NCBI GenBank assembly: GCA_048267965.1
Contig: JBLWWK010000002.1
Location: 62,001-126,000, forward strand
Source: GCA-2705995 sp048267965
GTDB taxonomy: Bacteria > Bacteroidota > Bacteroidia > Flavobacteriales_G > Salibacteraceae
Direction of reading: 5' to 3'
DNA length: 64,000 nt
Shown here: piece by piece, positions 9,476-17,967 of the stretch
Layout of the letters: every line of letters starts with the position of its first letter
How positions within the stretch are numbered: the stretch's first letter is position 1
Made by a program: the position numbers and the translations under genes
The notes under the pieces: generated by a model
What the model was told of the DNA's origin: nothing
The model's database searches: none
Seen by the model: only the letters and a program-made list of their open reading frames with translations

Positions 9476-11584
9476 ATGAAAGACCTAATAAATCAGATCA
9501 GAGATAGCCATAACCTTTTCTTTAAGGTATTTATAATGGCCTGTACTGTTTTTCTCATTGTGTATATTTTCCCGAGAGAAACTCAGTTTGGATTCGAGTA
9601 CCAAAAAAATACTCCTTGGTTACATGAAGACCTTATAGCTCCTTTCGATTATTCTATTCGTAAATCGAAAGAGCAAATAGACGCTGAGAAGAAAGCCATT
9701 CTAGAAAACACCCTCGAAATATTTACGCGAGATCATGTTATTGAGCAAACGGCACTGCAAGCTGCCAATGAGAAGTTTGTACAAGACTGGCCCACTTTTT
9801 TTTCTGATCAATTTGGTACAGACAAGGCCGTAAAACAATCTACCCGATTTAAAGACGAGCAAGAAATACGCGAACATTATTTAGCCCAACTTCAATCGGT
9901 AATTAAGCAAGTTTTTGAAAAAGGCATTATTGAAAATCACGAATTACCTTCTGAAGATCAAAAGGTTCCTACCATTGTGGTTATTAATAAAAAGGTAGAA
10001 AACGAATACGAAGTTACGCGTTTTCACACTTTACAATCTTCTTACGAATTTGCCAATAAGGCGTTTGCCACCATAGAAAACGAAGAAGGAAAGGCCTTTT
10101 TAGAATCGATTGTTCTCAATTTATTGCAACCTAACATTCTACGAGACGAAACCGCAAAAGAAAAACTAATTGCCATTCAAATTAGTTCGATTTCTACTTC
10201 TTACGGTAAAGTTTCTGAAGGTGAAAGAATTATTGAACGAGGAGAAATTGTTTCTGAATCTGCCTTTAAGAAATTAAAATCACTAGAAGCTAGCTACGAA
10301 GAACAAGTAGGCGGTGCTACCAACTGGAAATACGTGCTTTTTGGACAAATTCTACTAGTAAGTATTGCCGTGGTGGTGGTTTTCTTCTTCTTGAGTATTT
10401 TTAGAAAAGACGTTATAACAGGAACCAAAAAACTCATCTTTATATTTTTCGTGTTTACGCTAAATACGTACATGGCCAGTATTGCCCAATACATAGACTT
10501 TATTCACATTTTCACCTTGCCCTTTGTATTAATGCCCGTTGCCATCAGAACGTTTTTCGATAATCGTTTAGCGGCTTTTGTGCACGTTATAAGCATTGTA
10601 CTCATTGGGTTTTTCGCTCCCAATCCGTTTGAGTTTGTTTTTATTCAGACCATGACTGGCTTAGTGGCGCTTTTCTCATTGGCAGGACTTCGAAAACGCT
10701 CTCAACTCTTGTTCACAGTAGTAGTTGTTTTCTTAGCTTCTTCGATTACATATCTAGGGTTTTCGGCCATTCAAGAAGGTAATTTGAGCTCTATAAAATG
10801 GAACAACATTGCCAACTTTGCATTTGCTAGTGGACTCACTCTTTTTATTTATCCGCTTATTTTCTTGCTCGAAAAACTATTTGGCTTTTTAAGCGATGTT
10901 ACTTTAATGGAAATTTCAGATACCAACGCTCCACTTTTACGGAACTTGGCATCAAAAGCTCCGGGTACATTTCAGCACAGCATGCAAGTAGCCAACCTTG
11001 CAGAAGAAGCTGCAGTAAAGGTAGGAGCCGACCCTCTTTTAATTAGAACAGGCGCCTTGTATCACGATATTGGCAAAATGAAAGCCCCCGCGTTCTTTAT
11101 CGAAAATCAAATGGGAACCACCAACCTACACGATGATTTGCCTCATCCTGAAAGTGCCAAAATCATTATTAATCATGTTATTCATGGAATTGAACTCGCT
11201 AAGAAAGCCAATCTCCCAGAACCTATTATCGATTTTATTCGCACCCACCACGGAACTACCGTAACGCGCTATTTCTACTACCTACAATTAAAGAAGGATC
11301 CGAATACCAAAAAAGAAGATTTTCAATACCCTGGGCCGCTCCCTTTTTCGAAAGAAACGGCCATTTTAATGATGGCAGATTCTGTAGAAGCAGCAGCAAG
11401 AAGTCTGAAAGAACACAACTCCGAATCAATCAGCAAATTGGTAGATTCTATCATTAATAATCAGGCAAAAGAAGAACAATTTGCCAATGCTGATATTACC
11501 TTCAAAGATTTAAGCACGCTTAAGAAGCTGTTTAAGAAACGTTTAATGAGTATTTATCATGTTCGTGTAGAGTATCCGAAATAA
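9476..11584 (+). CDS. pgpH: PgpH-like 7TM HD-domain phosphodiesterase
   Basis: 702 residues in the order seen in PgpH: an N-terminal membrane helix (residues about 15-35), a long extracytoplasmic 7TMR-HDED domain, about seven membrane helices (from about residue 283), and a cytoplasmic HD domain. The metal site is visible in FQHSMQVANLAEEAA, LYHDIGKM (near residue 530) and INHVIHGIELA with THHGTT. The family hydrolyses cyclic di-AMP to pApA and so controls osmotic and wall homeostasis; that activity is inferred from family. The gene stands alone, divergent from the thiolase and followed by tRNA-Ser. A copy of the GGTTCCTACC word lies at 9964, read as Val-Pro-Thr. Confidence 0.9.
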   Translation: MKDLINQIRDSHNLFFKVFIMACTVFLIVYIFPRETQFGFEYQKNTPWLHEDLIAPFDYSIRKSKEQIDAEKKAILENTLEIFTRDHVIEQTALQAANEKFVQDWPTFFSDQFGTDKAVKQSTRFKDEQEIREHYLAQLQSVIKQVFEKGIIENHELPSEDQKVPTIVVINKKVENEYEVTRFHTLQSSYEFANKAFATIENEEGKAFLESIVLNLLQPNILRDETAKEKLIAIQISSISTSYGKVSEGERIIERGEIVSESAFKKLKSLEASYEEQVGGATNWKYVLFGQILLVSIAVVVVFFFLSIFRKDVITGTKKLIFIFFVFTLNTYMASIAQYIDFIHIFTLPFVLMPVAIRTFFDNRLAAFVHVISIVLIGFFAPNPFEFVFIQTMTGLVALFSLAGLRKRSQLLFTVVVVFLASSITYLGFSAIQEGNLSSIKWNNIANFAFASGLTLFIYPLIFLLEKLFGFLSDVTLMEISDTNAPLLRNLASKAPGTFQHSMQVANLAEEAAVKVGADPLLIRTGALYHDIGKMKAPAFFIENQMGTTNLHDDLPHPESAKIIINHVIHGIELAKKANLPEPIIDFIRTHHGTTVTRYFYYLQLKKDPNTKKEDFQYPGPLPFSKETAILMMADSVEAAARSLKEHNSESISKLVDSIINNQAKEEQFANADITFKDLSTLKKLFKKRLMSIYHVRVEYPK

Positions 11585-11588
11585 AACC

Positions 11589-11618
11589 TTGCAAAAATCT
11601 ATAAGATTCTTACTTTTG
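11589..11618 (+). promoter_or_regulatory. Bacteroidetes-type promoter of tRNA-Ser
   Basis: TTG at 11589-11591 and TACTTTTG at 11611-11618, separated by 19 bases, match the -33 TTG / -7 TAnnTTTG consensus. The tRNA begins 12 bases after the box. Confidence 0.75.
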
Positions 11619-11630
11619 CCTTCCGCATTT

Positions 11631-11720
11631 GGAGAGGTGGCTGAGTGGCTGAAAGCGGCACCCTGCTAAGGTGTTATACTCGTAAGGGTATCGAGGGTTC
11701 GAATCCCTCTCTCTCCGCCA
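11631..11720 (+). tRNA. tRNA-Ser(GCT)
   Basis: A complete class II tRNA with long variable arm. The acceptor stem is GGAGAGG pairing with the 3' CTCTCC, the anticodon loop CTGCTAA gives anticodon GCT, the T loop is GGTTCGAATCC, and the 3' CCA is encoded at 11718-11720. It reads AGC/AGU codons. Confidence 0.97.
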
Positions 11721-11726
11721 GAAAAG

Positions 11727-11757
11727 AGCCTGATTGTTTTACAGTCAGGCTTTTTTT
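11727..11757 (+). terminator. tRNA-Ser terminator
   Basis: AGCCTGA and TCAGGCT form the stem, followed by seven Ts, directly downstream of the tRNA. Confidence 0.9.
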
Positions 11758-11846
11758 ATGTCTTGTTTTCTTTTTCTGGTAGGAACCAACATTTACTCCG
11801 TATAAATACCAACTTTTCTACGTAATTATACGTGTGTAATAGTGCT

Positions 11847-13214
11847 ATGAAGAAAACTTCCCTCACTCATCTGCGCGAAAAGCCGCTTGATGTAATTATT
11901 ATTGGTGGCGGTCCAGCCGGAGCTGCCCTCGGTTCTTACCTCGGCAAGAACCAAATCTCATCCCTCATTTTAGAAAAAGAAAAATTCCCTCGACACCATG
12001 TTGGAGAATCGCTGGTGCCTGCTTCTAATCGGGTTTTTAACGAAATCGGATTTATGGAAACCATGGAACAGGCTGGCTTCTTAAAAAAATACGGTGCCAC
12101 TTGGACGGCAGACGGCAACAGGTATTACGGTCATGGTTGGCAAGACATCGAAAACGATTGCAAGGCAGATGTTGAGTTTGCCGAACTAGAAGAAAACGAT
12201 GCCTATACTTACCATGTAGACCGCAGTAAATTTGATCACCTCTTGCTTCAACATGCTGAAAAATGCGGAGCGATGGTGCTTCAAGAAGCCAAGGTTACCC
12301 AAGTAAACTTTACCAAAAACGGCCTACATCAAGTTGATTTTAATCACGATAACGAAGTTTACACCGCTTCTGCTCCACTCATTGTAGATGCATCGGGTAG
12401 AAATACCTTTTTAGGTAATCGGTTAAAAATAAAAGTGAAAGATCCGAACTTTGATCAGTTTGCTATTCACAGTTGGTTCAAGAATTTTGATCGTGGCTCA
12501 GACGCTACGGCAGAGCATATTCAAATCCACTTTTTACCGGTACCCAATTCTTGGATTTGGCAAATACCCATCACCGAAGACATTACCAGCATTGGTATTG
12601 TATCACAATCGAAAAACTTTAAGGAGCAAAAACTCAATCACGAAGCCTTTTTTTACGAATGCTTAAAAAGTTATCCGGCTTTGGAAGCTAAAATTCTACA
12701 AGCAGAGAGAATTCATCCTATCCGCGTAGAAGGTGATTATAGTTACGCCATGAAATCAATTACAGGCGATGGTTGGGCCTTAGTGGGCGATGCAGCACGT
12801 TTTGTTGATCCTATTTTTAGTTCGGGCGTAAGCGTTGCCTTAAATTCTAGTCGTTTTCTCGCTCAATCTATTGTAAAACATCGAAAAGAGTTAAAATCGT
12901 GTTCCTACCGAAAAGAATTTTTAAACGATTATGCAGCTACGCTCAAGGCAGGAACCGAAACGTGGTATGAGTTTATTTCGCTTTACTACAAATTAAACGT
13001 GCTTTTTACGCGCTTTGTGAATGACCCAAAGCACAGAAAAGATGTATTGAAATTACTTTCGGGCGATGTGTATGGCTCTGAAAAACCCGAAATTTTATCG
13101 GTAATGCAAAAAATGGTAGATGAAATTGAGAACAATCCGAATCATTTTTTGAATGGAAAATTAGGCCAATTAACGGCTCATTCTTTTCGAGAAACGGCAG
13201 CAGAAATGAACTAA
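11847..13214 (+). CDS. FAD-dependent oxidoreductase, tryptophan-halogenase-like
   Basis: 455 residues from the ATG at 11847. The N-terminal FAD-binding motif VIIIGGGPAGAALGSYLG and the PRHHVGESLVPAS block are typical of the flavin-dependent halogenase/geranylgeranyl reductase superfamily; GDGWALVGDAARFVDPIFSSGV is the second FAD-contact motif. I do not see the WxWxIP halogenase motif in full (SWIWQIPI is a near match), so a halogenase or a related monooxygenase/reductase are both possible and the substrate is unknown. The gene stands alone between tRNA-Ser and a hairpin shared with the HxlR gene. A reverse copy of the scattered word sits at 12901 in the Ser-Tyr-Arg frame. Confidence 0.85.
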   Translation: MKKTSLTHLREKPLDVIIIGGGPAGAALGSYLGKNQISSLILEKEKFPRHHVGESLVPASNRVFNEIGFMETMEQAGFLKKYGATWTADGNRYYGHGWQDIENDCKADVEFAELEENDAYTYHVDRSKFDHLLLQHAEKCGAMVLQEAKVTQVNFTKNGLHQVDFNHDNEVYTASAPLIVDASGRNTFLGNRLKIKVKDPNFDQFAIHSWFKNFDRGSDATAEHIQIHFLPVPNSWIWQIPITEDITSIGIVSQSKNFKEQKLNHEAFFYECLKSYPALEAKILQAERIHPIRVEGDYSYAMKSITGDGWALVGDAARFVDPIFSSGVSVALNSSRFLAQSIVKHRKELKSCSYRKEFLNDYAATLKAGTETWYEFISLYYKLNVLFTRFVNDPKHRKDVLKLLSGDVYGSEKPEILSVMQKMVDEIENNPNHFLNGKLGQLTAHSFRETAAEMN

Positions 13215-13220
13215 AACATG

Positions 13221-13246
13221 AAAGCGGTGATTTTTCATCGCTTTTT
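13221..13246 (+). terminator. Bidirectional terminator
   Basis: AAAGCGGTGA pairs with TCATCGCTTT (one G-T pair), followed by Ts, between convergent genes. Confidence 0.75.
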
Positions 13247-13620
13247 TATTTTTCTACCACTGGATCACTCCCCAATCTGCAAACCTCAAATTCTATTTCT
13301 GGAAAAGTAGCTTCTGCCCAAAGACTCAATTGCCTCAACACGGGAAGCAACGTTGTTGATTTTTCTGTAAGCGAATACTCTACCCTCGGTGGAATTTCAG
13401 GAAATGATTTTCGAGAAATTAACCCGTCTGCCTCCAGTTCTTTTAGCTGGCTAGTTAACACCTTTTTCGAAATAGTAGGAACCATTGCATCTAGTTGTCC
13501 AAAACGCAAAGAGCCATGAGCCAGTAAATAAATAATTATTGGTTTCCATTTGTTGCCAATAATATTCATGGTGTGCACCAATGTACATGCATTGGGATTA
13601 TCAATAAATCTTCTACCCAT
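13246..13620 (-). CDS. HxlR-family transcriptional regulator
   Basis: 124 residues, normal for the family. The winged helix is visible as IGNKWKPIIIYLLAHGSLRFGQL, then ISKKVLTSQLKELEADGLISRK and the wing PPRVEYSLTEKS. HxlR proteins are often redox- or electrophile-responsive; Cys12 and a Cys near residue 115 are candidates for sensing. It is divergent from the mdaB-like quinone reductase across about 105 bases, the usual layout of an HxlR repressor and its target, so it probably controls that gene. The word GTAGGAACC lies at 13475 (Val-Pro-Thr). Confidence 0.92.
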   Translation of the reverse strand: MGRRFIDNPNACTLVHTMNIIGNKWKPIIIYLLAHGSLRFGQLDAMVPTISKKVLTSQLKELEADGLISRKSFPEIPPRVEYSLTEKSTTLLPVLRQLSLWAEATFPEIEFEVCRLGSDPVVEK

Positions 13621-13725
13621 AAGTTACCTTTTGGTTACTAGTTTTTTGGCGCTTAACAGTTTGTTAGTTTCTTTTTGAAACCTTTTATAGTTTCTTTGCG
13701 AAACAAATGTAACCAATCAAGCGAA

Positions 13726-14313
13726 ATGAAGAATGTTTTTATAATAAATGCACATCAGAAATATCCGTTTTCTGAAGGGAAACTGAATGCTGCTTACACT
13801 GAAAAAGCTATCCAATTTTTCTCTTCTAATGGGTTGGAAGTTCGCTCCATTTCTATGGAAGAATCTTACGACCCTGCAGAACAAGTTGCCAATTTTAAAT
13901 GGGCAGATCTTATATTTCTACAAACGCCTATTAACTGGATGGGTGTTTCGTGGTCGTTCAAAAAATACATTGATGAAGTTTTTTCTTTAGGTATGATGGG
14001 CGAACTTTCTAACGGTGATGGAAGAACCCAAAACGCACCGAAAAAGAACTACGGTTTAGGAGGTAAACTAAAGGCTAATTATATGTTTTCGATTACGGCC
14101 AATGCTCCGAAAGAAGCGTTTAACAATGTGGAAGAAACATTTTTCAATGGAATAAGTGAAGACGACCTTTTTCTTCCTATGCACCTCAATTTTAAATGGA
14201 TGGGCTTAGAGAAACTACCCACATTTATGGCTTACGATGTAATGAAAAATCCTGATATCGAAAGTGACTTTGAACGCTTTGACGCACACCTAAAACAGAA
14301 TTTTCTAAAATAA
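13726..14313 (+). CDS. mdaB: MdaB-like NADPH quinone oxidoreductase
   Basis: 195 residues from the ATG at 13726; an open frame reaches 13675 but would run through the probable promoter region. It resembles E. coli MdaB along its length: VFIINAHQ, then NFKWADLIFLQTPINWMGVSWSFKKYIDEVF, the SNGDGRT segment, YMFSITANAPKEAF, FLPMHLNFKWMGLEKLPTF. This flavodoxin-fold enzyme uses FAD to reduce quinones by two electrons and protects against quinone and oxidative stress. The divergent HxlR gene is a likely regulator, and a peroxiredoxin-like gene follows after six bases, suggesting a redox-stress operon. Confidence 0.92.
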   Translation: MKNVFIINAHQKYPFSEGKLNAAYTEKAIQFFSSNGLEVRSISMEESYDPAEQVANFKWADLIFLQTPINWMGVSWSFKKYIDEVFSLGMMGELSNGDGRTQNAPKKNYGLGGKLKANYMFSITANAPKEAFNNVEETFFNGISEDDLFLPMHLNFKWMGLEKLPTFMAYDVMKNPDIESDFERFDAHLKQNFLK

Positions 14314-14319
14314 ATCAAT

Positions 14320-14838
14320 ATGAGACCAACTCCTCAACACACTGCGCCAGCCCTGAGTTTTCCGCTCTTAACTGGCGAAACATTTAACCTTACAGAACAA
14401 CAACCTCAAAATTTCACACTTGTTGTATTTTACCGAGGTTTACATTGCCCTATTTGTAAAAGCTACTTGCAACAGCTAGAAGAATTACTCCCCCAATTCG
14501 AAAACAAGGGTGTATCAGTTGTGGCCGTGAGCATGGATTCTGAAAAGCGTGCACGATTATCTAGAAAGCAATGGCAACTTTCTGATTTACAATTAGGATT
14601 TGACCTTAGCAGAGAAACTGCAAAAGAATGGGGACTTTACCTGAGTAAAGCCATAAAAGAAGCTGAACCTGAAGAATTTAGTGAACCGGGTTTATACTTG
14701 ATCGACAACAACCACCAAGTATATTATTCTGCCATTAACAGCAACCCATGGGGAAGACCTTATTTACCCTCTTTTGTGAAAGCAATTGATTTTATCACCG
14801 AATCAAGCTATCCGGCTAGAGGTGAAGTAATCGATTAA
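14320..14838 (+). CDS. Peroxiredoxin-like (AhpC/TSA fold) protein
   Basis: 172 residues with a thioredoxin-fold core: FTLVVFYRGLHCPICKSYLQQLEELL contains a CPIC pair at the place of the peroxidatic cysteine, followed by the conserved VVAVSMDS strand and LYLIDNNHQVYYS. This is the peroxiredoxin-like family often annotated as an AhpC/TSA protein in Bacteroidetes; it presumably reduces peroxides or disulfides in the cytoplasm, as there is no signal peptide. It lies six bases after mdaB and is very likely co-transcribed with it. Confidence 0.88.
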   Translation: MRPTPQHTAPALSFPLLTGETFNLTEQQPQNFTLVVFYRGLHCPICKSYLQQLEELLPQFENKGVSVVAVSMDSEKRARLSRKQWQLSDLQLGFDLSRETAKEWGLYLSKAIKEAEPEEFSEPGLYLIDNNHQVYYSAINSNPWGRPYLPSFVKAIDFITESSYPARGEVID

Positions 14839-15139
14839 TGTGTTGTTGATAACGGTACGAACCCAATAACGATTTTAAATAAGCGCACGGTTAGGCTTTA
14901 AGCAAGTAAGAATCGGGATATTTTTTCACCTCTTAAAATCAATCGATTAGAACATTTCCCTGTTTTTTTTATTCGATTAGCTTGCAAGTTAAAAAGAGAT
15001 ACTTACTTTTGTTGCCCGTTTGGAAGAGAGGGTTACTCAAAACAACCCTCAACTTTCAAAAATTTGAAACAACCGGAAGTAAAATTGAACCTCAATTTTG
15101 CTGATTAGACAACGATTTCAAGCAATTGAAATTGAAATT
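14839..15139 (+). other. Non-coding stretch upstream of the tRNA pair
   Basis: I see no gene here. It contains a one-mismatch variant of the scattered word (GGTACGAACC at 14854-14863) and the tRNA promoter at 14982-15011. Confidence 0.6.
14982..15011 (+). promoter_or_regulatory. Bacteroidetes-type promoter of the tRNA-Pro/tRNA-Arg pair
   Basis: TTG at 14982-14984 and TACTTTTG at 15004-15011 with a 19-base spacer. Box and spacing are the same as upstream of tRNA-Ser. The first tRNA begins about 130 bases further on. Confidence 0.65.
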
Positions 15140-15214
15140 CGGGGTGTAGCGTAGCCCGGTTATCGCGCCTGCTTTGGGAGCAGGAGGTCGCAGGTTCGAA
15201 TCCTGCCACCCCGA
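15140..15214 (+). tRNA. tRNA-Pro(TGG)
   Basis: The acceptor stem CGGGGTG pairs with CACCCCG. The anticodon stem is CCTGC/GCAGG with loop TTTGGGA, giving anticodon TGG. The T loop GGTTCGAATCC is intact. CCA is not encoded. Confidence 0.97.
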
Positions 15215-15215
15215 C

Positions 15216-15246
15216 AAAGCCAGCCTCAAATTGGCTGGCTTTTTTT
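15216..15246 (+). terminator. Hairpin between tRNA-Pro and tRNA-Arg
   Basis: AAAGCCAGCC pairs with GGCTGGCTTT and is followed by Ts. tRNA-Arg begins 14 bases later, so it may be a partial terminator or a processing hairpin. Confidence 0.8.
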
Positions 15247-15259
15247 ATACCATACAGTT

Positions 15260-15333
15260 GGTCGCGTAGCTCAGCTGGATAGAGCATCTGCCTTCTAAGC
15301 AGACGGTCGCAGGTTCGAATCCTGCCGCGATCA
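15260..15333 (+). tRNA. tRNA-Arg(TCT)
   Basis: The acceptor stem GGTCGCG pairs with CGCGATC (one G-T pair). The anticodon stem TCTGC/GCAGA holds loop CTTCTAA, giving anticodon TCT. The T loop is intact and CCA is not encoded. Its 3' end is the first member of the tandem repeat that follows. Confidence 0.97.
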
Positions 15334-15815
15334 CAACTCAAAGCCTCGGTTTTTACTGAGGCTTTTTTTATTCCCCTACTCTTGCTAATAAAACCATAAA
15401 CAGGATGAGAACCGGTTCGACCTCCGAAGGAAGCAGCGAGGGAAACGAGCTAATCCTGACGCGATCACAACTCAAAGCCTCGGTTTGTACTGAGGCTTTT
15501 ATTTATTCCCCTACTCTTGCTAAAATAACTATAAACAGGATGAGAACAGGTTCGACCTCCTAAGGAAGAAGCGAGGGAAACGAGCTAATCCTGCCGCGAT
15601 CACAACTCAAAGCCTCGGTTTGTACTGAGGCTTTTTTTATTCCCCTACTCTTGCTAATAAAACCATAAACAGGATGAGAACCGGTTCGACCTCCGAAGGA
15701 AGCAGCGAGGGAAACGAGCTAATCCTGCCGCGATCACAATTCAAAGCCTCGGTTTTTACTGAGGCTTTTTTTATTCCCCTACTTTTGCTAATAAAAATCA
15801 CACTAAGGATGAGAA
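15327..15815 (+). repeat. 134-bp tandem repeat derived from the tRNA-Arg 3' end and terminator
   Basis: Units start at the GCGATC of the tRNA 3' end: 15327, 15461, 15596 and 15730, giving periods of 134, 135 and 134 bases. There are three full copies and a partial fourth that fades near 15815. Each unit holds, in order: the tRNA 3' tail, a terminator hairpin (AAAGCCTC...GAGGCTTT plus Ts; first copy 15340-15368), a TTCCCCTACTCTTGCTAATAAA stretch, and a block resembling the tRNA T arm split by about 31 bases (GGTTCGA, insert, AATCCTGCCGCGATCAC). CAGGAT and ATCCTG can pair across the block, as can CCTC and GAGG inside the insert. Copies differ at only a few positions. Confidence 0.9.
15340..15368 (+). 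terminator. tRNA-Arg terminator (first repeat copy)
   Basis: AAAGCCTC pairs with GAGGCTTT around a GGTTTTTACT loop, followed by Ts. The same hairpin recurs in each repeat unit downstream. Confidence 0.88.
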
Positions 15816-16242
15816 TAGGCGATTTTGCTTTGGGAAAAGCCTCTTGTAATCTTATGCCATTAAATAGCAACCTTGAAACATTGTTGTATTCTATTCTTAG
15901 AAAAATAGTTTTGACTCCATCTTTATGATTTTCATCTTTTTTTGAAATTCCACATCGAAAAAGCAAAAAATCTTCCTTCTAGTTTTTGAATTGCTAACTA
16001 AAAATCAGATTGGGTTCCTACCGTTATAACCAATTAACTGAATTGCATCTTTAAGCGCTTTTTTAAACGAAAACAATCCAAAATAAATTTAACAGTGCAC
16101 TATTCTCCTAGTTGAGGCGCACGAATACTTTGATGGCTTAGTTGATTTGCTTGTAATTTCCATATTAACTTATTTGCACCAGCAAGCTCAATTTATTTTT
16201 TCTATTTATTTTGCCATTGCAACCTAAAACAACCTATTCCAG
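15816..16242 (+). other. Non-coding stretch after the tRNA repeats
   Basis: I see no convincing gene. It carries one exact GGTTCCTACC at 16013-16022. The open frames here overlap the repeat edge or lack family features. Confidence 0.55.
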
Positions 16243-17106
16243 ATGAAACCAACTACTCAATCGCTTCGCGAGTACCTTTGTAACAATACCGTATTTTCTA
16301 GTCTTCTTGTTCGAAGTTCTGCCCAAAAAAACAGATCAAGAGCTCATATTCTCCAGCTTCTCGTATTCTGTATCTTTTTTATTATGAGCACTTTTACATT
16401 TGCTCAATCTAAATACCAAGATGTTGTCTACTTAAAAAACGGAAGCATTCTGAGAGGAGTAATAATAGAGCTTATCCCCGAAGAAACGGTGACCATTGAA
16501 ATTATTGGTAACAATGTTTTTGTTTTCAAAATGGAAGAAGTGGAGAAAATAGTAAAAGAACTTCCTCCGAAAAATAAAGTTGAAGTAGATCCTTCGTTCA
16601 GAAAACGTGGATATTTTGGTTCATCTTTTGGCGTTTCAATGCCTATAGGAGAATTCTCTGAAGGTTCTAATGGTTTGGCCAATACAGGCGTTCAGGTAAA
16701 CCTTATCAACTTTGGATATCGTTTTACTAATAACCTAGGAATAGCTGCCACTTGGTATGGTGCTTCTAATCCTATTGACGCTAAAAATATTGACCCTTGG
16801 TCTTACGGAGGAATATTGATTGGCCCCTTATTAACCTATCCCATTTCTAAAAGAATAGAATGGGATTTTCGCCCGATGGTTGGCTACACAGTTACCATGT
16901 TACCCGATTTAGGAAAAGGAGAAGAACAGGCTACTTCGTTCGCGATGAACTACGGAACTATTTTCAGAATAAATGTATCTGATAAGTTGGCGTTGCTAGT
17001 AACGGCAGATTATTTAACCACTCGACCTAAATTCAAGGATTATAAAATTGTGCAACAAATTGGTACCATCTCCACTGGACTAGGAGTTGCTTATCGGCTG
17101 CGGTAA
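16243..17106 (+). CDS. Predicted outer-membrane-associated protein of unknown function
   Basis: 287 residues. An unusually long N-terminus (about 35 residues) precedes a hydrophobic signal (ILQLLVFCIFFIMSTFTFAQ), after which signal peptidase cleavage is expected. The first mature segment (DVVYLKNGSILRGVIIELIPEETVTIEI) is a small SH3-like beta fold common in secreted Bacteroidetes proteins. The rest (from about residue 125, GYFGSSFGVSMPIGEFS) has alternating residues and glycines like a small outer-membrane beta-barrel ending in an aromatic-poor GLGVAYRLR. No specific function is recognisable. A shorter start near the signal is possible. Confidence 0.7.
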   Translation: MKPTTQSLREYLCNNTVFSSLLVRSSAQKNRSRAHILQLLVFCIFFIMSTFTFAQSKYQDVVYLKNGSILRGVIIELIPEETVTIEIIGNNVFVFKMEEVEKIVKELPPKNKVEVDPSFRKRGYFGSSFGVSMPIGEFSEGSNGLANTGVQVNLINFGYRFTNNLGIAATWYGASNPIDAKNIDPWSYGGILIGPLLTYPISKRIEWDFRPMVGYTVTMLPDLGKGEEQATSFAMNYGTIFRINVSDKLALLVTADYLTTRPKFKDYKIVQQIGTISTGLGVAYRLR

Positions 17107-17135
17107 GTAGCCTAAATAATTCTATTTTGTTGACC

Positions 17136-17867
17136 ATGATACCTAAAATACTTCTCCCATTTATTCTTGTATTTTTCTTTTGCTCTTGTGAAAGCAAGAA
17201 CAAAAACGCTGAACACCTTGAAGAAAAAAGAACGGGAAATTGGAATCTTACTCAGCTGAATGAGAAAGCTCAAAATCATCTAGATAGCCATTTGTGGGAT
17301 CGGCAGCTTTTCTTACAAGACATTGAAACTTATCAGAAATATGCGGAGGTGTTTCGAAGTTACCCGTTAAACAAATCGCCTTTTCCAGTGGCTAGGTACA
17401 ACTATGCAGTTGCTAGTAATCCGTTCGAAATAAAACTGGATAACGCCATTTTTAAAGGTGTTCGAATTGGGGAGTACGAAAACCCTGAAAGCGACAAGAT
17501 TATTGACCAATTAACGTTGATGGTATTAACCAACGACCCACATGCCGAAGAAACCACGTTGGTAGAATCTCGAAACTATCCGTATTTAACCGCTCAAGGA
17601 ATATTCAAAACGAATGATCATGAATTCGATTGGGTATTTAGTGCTAGTCCTGATGGTTATTCTTCTTTGCTCGTAAACATGAAACATTTTGATTTACGTT
17701 TTGGGCAAACTATTCTTATCTATCCTCAAAAAAACCAATCGTTCTTGTACCATCAGCTCAACGACTCACCCAATAACTATTCAGATTTTAATGCTTTTAT
17801 CGAAGCCGTAAGAACACATTCTAAGGTGAGATTTCAAATCGAATCAGATAAAAATAGTACTTCCTGA
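17136..17867 (+). CDS. Predicted lipoprotein of unknown function
   Basis: 243 residues from the ATG at 17136. The N-terminus MIPKILLPFILVFFFCSC ends in a lipobox-like FCSC, so an outer-membrane lipoprotein is likely. I recognise no domain. The mature protein is soluble and has several Asp/Glu/Asn-rich stretches. It lies 29 bases after the preceding predicted outer-membrane gene and could be co-transcribed with it. Confidence 0.65.
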   Translation: MIPKILLPFILVFFFCSCESKNKNAEHLEEKRTGNWNLTQLNEKAQNHLDSHLWDRQLFLQDIETYQKYAEVFRSYPLNKSPFPVARYNYAVASNPFEIKLDNAIFKGVRIGEYENPESDKIIDQLTLMVLTNDPHAEETTLVESRNYPYLTAQGIFKTNDHEFDWVFSASPDGYSSLLVNMKHFDLRFGQTILIYPQKNQSFLYHQLNDSPNNYSDFNAFIEAVRTHSKVRFQIESDKNSTS

Positions 17868-17967
17868 AATTAGCAACCATTCCGTTAACACCTTCTGTCT
17901 TTCGTTTTTAAAAAATTATTTTTAGTGAACAGTGCCGTTTTTACAACCTTAAAAAAAATTTACGCAC

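Noticed and set aside
9358..9477. N-terminal extension of the thiolase
   Set aside because: The extra 40 residues do not match the family and run into the divergent promoter region; the ATG at 9357 begins the standard thiolase sequence.
15105..15341. A 78-codon reading frame on the minus strand across the two tRNA genes
   Set aside because: It is antisense to tRNA-Pro and tRNA-Arg; the GRIRTCDRLLRRQ and GFEPATSCSQS stretches are the well-known spurious peptides made by translating tRNA complements.
15327..15815. CRISPR array
   Set aside because: The repeated unit is the whole 134 bp without unique spacers, and includes tRNA and terminator sequence.
15637..15966. Reading frames over the tandem repeats on both strands
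   Set aside because: They follow the repeat units and terminator hairpins, have no start signal or family, and change with copy differences.
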